Assembly (NCBI GenBank): GCA_022820125.1
Contig: JAJEGA010000001.1
Span: 1-64,000, forward strand
DNA length: 64,000 nucleotides
From: Anaerolineae bacterium
GTDB lineage: Bacteria; Chloroflexota; Anaerolineae; Aggregatilineales; Phototrophicaceae
Direction of reading: 5' to 3'
The notes under the pieces are model-generated. The model made no database searches, had not been told where the DNA came from, and saw only the letters and a program-made list of their open reading frames with translations. Positions within the stretch are counted from its first letter, which is position 1. The number at the start of each line of letters is the position of its first letter. The position numbers were made by a program, and so were the translations under genes. Positions 62,465 through 64,000 of the stretch are shown one piece after another.

Positions 62465-63028
62465 CTATTTGCTGACGCGGGTGACGTAGGCTTCGTCTTC
62501 CAGATTGATCTTGACCACATCGCCGACTTTAATGAACATCGGCGCGCTGACCTCGAAGCCGCTTTCCAGCAGGATCTTCTTGGTGGGGCTGTTGGCGGTG
62601 TCGCCAGCGACGGCGGCTTCCACCTCAATCACCTCGTATTCCATCGTCTTCGGCAATTCGTAATCAATGATCTCGCCCTCGTAACTGAGCAGTTTGATCG
62701 CCATGTTGTCTTTCATAAATCTGAGATCATCGCCGAAGATGGCGCGGTTTAGCTGTGGCTGGTCATAGGTTTCCGTATTCATGAAGGTGACAAAGTCATC
62801 ATCGGCGTAGAGGTATTCCACCGTGTTGGCTTCCACGCGGATATCTTCCACCCGCTCGCCCGAGTTATAGGTCATCTCAATCGTTGAGCCGCTGCGCAAA
62901 TCGCGCACGGTCACGCGGATAGTGGCTTTGCCGCGCCCGGGCTTGTGATGGCGGTATTCCAATACGCGATAAAGGTTGCCATTCTCGGTGAATGTCGTGC
63001 CCTTGCGCAGTTGATTGACGTCGATCAT
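62465..63028 (-). CDS. efp: Translation elongation factor P
   Basis: 187 residues, full length. N-terminal KOW-like domain: MIDVNQLRKGTTFTENGNLY and YRHHKPGRGKATIRV; OB domains follow, ending MFIKVGDVVKINLEDEAYVT. EF-P rescues ribosomes stalled at polyproline. The residue at the modified tip position is Arg32 (PGRG), not the Lys34 type of E. coli. Thr-Pro-rich and Pro-rich proteins in this genome make EF-P relevant. Confidence 0.96.
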   Translation of the reverse strand: MIDVNQLRKGTTFTENGNLYRVLEYRHHKPGRGKATIRVTVRDLRSGSTIEMTYNSGERVEDIRVEANTVEYLYADDDFVTFMNTETYDQPQLNRAIFGDDLRFMKDNMAIKLLSYEGEIIDYELPKTMEYEVIEVEAAVAGDTANSPTKKILLESGFEVSAPMFIKVGDVVKINLEDEAYVTRVSK

Positions 63029-63105
63029 CGGCGCTTAATTCCTTTGCTCTCGCTCGCTTGCCTCACAACTCGCCACTATAGCAGAGGGCGCCCCCGCTGC
63101 GTAGC

Positions 63106-63492
63106 CTACGATTGCAGCAGCGCCACCGCCTCGACTTCAATCAAGGCGCCCAGCGGCAATCCGCCCGCCTGAATCGTCGTGCGCGCCGGCGGATCCAACG
63201 GGAAGAACTCGGCATACACAGCGTTGAAGGCAGCGAAATCGTTGATATCAGCGAGGAAGACAGTTGTCTTGACAACGCCGTCGAGTCCGCTGCCGGCCGC
63301 TTCGAGAACGCCCTTGATATTGTTCATCACCTGGCGCGTCTGCGCTTCGATGCCGCCTTCTCTAAGGTTCGATGCGCCCGGGATGAGCGGAACCTGCCCG
63401 GCGGTGAAGACGAATCCGTTCGCGATGATGCCCTGCGAATAAGCGCCGACCGCGGCGGGCGCGTCGCTTGTGGAGATGACTTGCTTTGGCAT
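63106..63492 (-). CDS. ridA: RidA family reactive intermediate deaminase
   Basis: 128 residues, full length. MPKQVISTSDAPAAVGAYSQ start, GFVFTAGQVPLIPG, VMNNIKGVLEAAGSGLDGVV and the catalytic Arg in PPARTTIQAGGLPLGALIEV. It hydrolyses enamine/imine intermediates from PLP enzymes. Confidence 0.95.
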   Translation of the reverse strand: MPKQVISTSDAPAAVGAYSQGIIANGFVFTAGQVPLIPGASNLREGGIEAQTRQVMNNIKGVLEAAGSGLDGVVKTTVFLADINDFAAFNAVYAEFFPLDPPARTTIQAGGLPLGALIEVEAVALLQS

Positions 63493-63574
63493 GCGGATTA
63501 ACCTTTCCTGTATTTACCAAATATGCAGCGATTGTGGTATCTTTGAGGCGGCTGTCAAGGGAGAGGATGCGCTG

Positions 63575-63799
63575 ATGGATCCCGTTGAACGCAAGACAGA
63601 ACCCAAGCTGTTCTCCGTAGACATTGAAGGCAGCGCAGAAATAGACGATGATGACGAGCCGACTTCGGAAGAGTTGGTTGAGATGCTGCGGCAAGCGCTG
63701 CACGAAGCCAATACAGGTCAAACTCGCCCCGCACGCGAAGTAATGCGTGAACTCCGCGAAATGTTAGCAGCCGATGCCAACACGCGTCAGGACCACTGA
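63575..63799 (+). CDS. Antitoxin-like small protein
   Basis: 74 residues. Start ATG at 63575 with GGGAGAGG upstream. Acidic middle (EIDDDDEP) followed by SEELVEMLRQALHEANTGQT and REVMRELREML. The Glu-rich helical C-terminal end resembles type II antitoxins whose partner toxin is RelE-like. The next frame starts inside its 3' end (26-nt overlap), a common TA layout. Exact family not proven. Confidence 0.55.
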   Translation: MDPVERKTEPKLFSVDIEGSAEIDDDDEPTSEELVEMLRQALHEANTGQTRPAREVMRELREMLAADANTRQDH

Positions 63800-63863
63800 G
63801 GACTTTGACAAACAGGTCGCAAGGCTCGCGCGAACTCCGAGAAATCATTGCCGAAGACGATAG
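63774..63863 (+). pseudogene. Truncated RelE/ParE-like toxin remnant
   Basis: 29 codons: MPTRVRTTEDFDKQVARLAR then out-of-family sequence and a stop. VRTTEDFDKQVARLA is the usual toxin start. Just after it, in another frame, RELREIIAEDD resembles the antitoxin C terminus (RELREMLAADA), suggesting a deletion or recombination between similar sequences removed the toxin body. From 63864 to the window end no gene is seen. Confidence 0.5.
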
Positions 63864-64000
63864 GGGTTGACTTCACCTGCAACTCAGTCGAAAGGCGGAT
63901 GCAATCCCGCGGCCACCCATACGCGCCGTGACGCTACCGCCTCCGCACGGTTTATTCTCAGGCGATTGACGGTCGCTCGCCCAATCGCTGTTGAGCCGAT

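Overview
The window looks like a chromosomal segment of a free-living, carbohydrate-scavenging bacterium, most likely a Chloroflexota (Anaerolineae-like) genome. This is inferred from the Thr-Pro-rich linkers in a secreted protein, the many CUT1-type ABC importers without their own ATPase, the Pro/Ala-rich moderately high-GC coding, the frequent TTG/GTG starts and the mix of gene families; no 16S gene is present to prove it. Aerobic or facultative respiration is suggested by a complete succinate dehydrogenase operon.

Layout. 1-1.7 kb: a secreted Fn3-like/Thr-Pro-repeat protein that runs off the left edge, and a truncated ribose-type permease remnant. 1.7-4 kb: a split-barrel (PPOX-like) protein, a VOC-fold protein and a metallo-beta-lactamase-fold hydrolase. 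4.1-11.2 kb: a co-directional operon with a sugar-binding protein, two permeases and two GH127 (beta-L-arabinofuranosidase family) enzymes. 11.2-17.2 kb: a proline-racemase-family gene, divergent from a ComA-like/RraA-like/RmlD-like/sulfatase run, then a PhyH-type dioxygenase. 17.3-24.3 kb: a complete oligopeptide-type (Dpp/Opp-like) importer operon. 24.6-33.6 kb: a second AP-superfamily enzyme lacking the sulfatase Cys, two paralogous Gfo/Idh/MocA oxidoreductases sandwiching a sulfotransferase, a TIM-barrel epimerase, L-rhamnose isomerase and a bifunctional rhamnulose-1-phosphate aldolase/dehydrogenase. 34.0-37.2 kb: an ancient housekeeping block (tRNA-Thr, tRNA-Tyr, tRNA-Thr, rpmG, tRNA-Trp, secE, nusG, rplK, rplA) with a promoter and a terminator. 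37.3-52 kb: a second sugar-use region with a LacI-regulated CUT1 importer flanked by two SnoaL-like paralogs, an ADP-ribosylglycohydrolase-like fusion, a GH32 enzyme, a candidate structured RNA and a third CUT1 importer. 52-64 kb: mostly core functions (3-hydroxyacyl-CoA dehydrogenase, sdhCD-sdhA-sdhB, rmuC, yvcK-like, a polytopic glycosyltransferase-like protein, efp, ridA) and a decayed toxin-antitoxin pair at the right edge.

How the genes fit together: three sugar importers plus GH127, GH32, sulfatase and rhamnose genes suggest growth on complex, partly sulfated, arabinose-, fructose- and rhamnose-containing glycans. The rhamnose branch lacks a kinase in the window, and no importer ATPase is present for the CUT1 systems, so shared components must be encoded elsewhere.

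Structure beyond genes: at least sixteen copies of a short palindromic repeat (TGTAGGGGCG...CGCCC type) are scattered between genes, often as head-to-head pairs, and in two places they form the 3' end of a coding region. A second repeat family (GTGTCGGCGGTnnnTGTCTACGCGACCT type) occurs three times, once nested inside a copy of the first. The most interesting unexplained element is a roughly 180-nt intergenic region at 48.3-48.5 kb with promoter motifs, a branched RNA fold and a strong intrinsic terminator.
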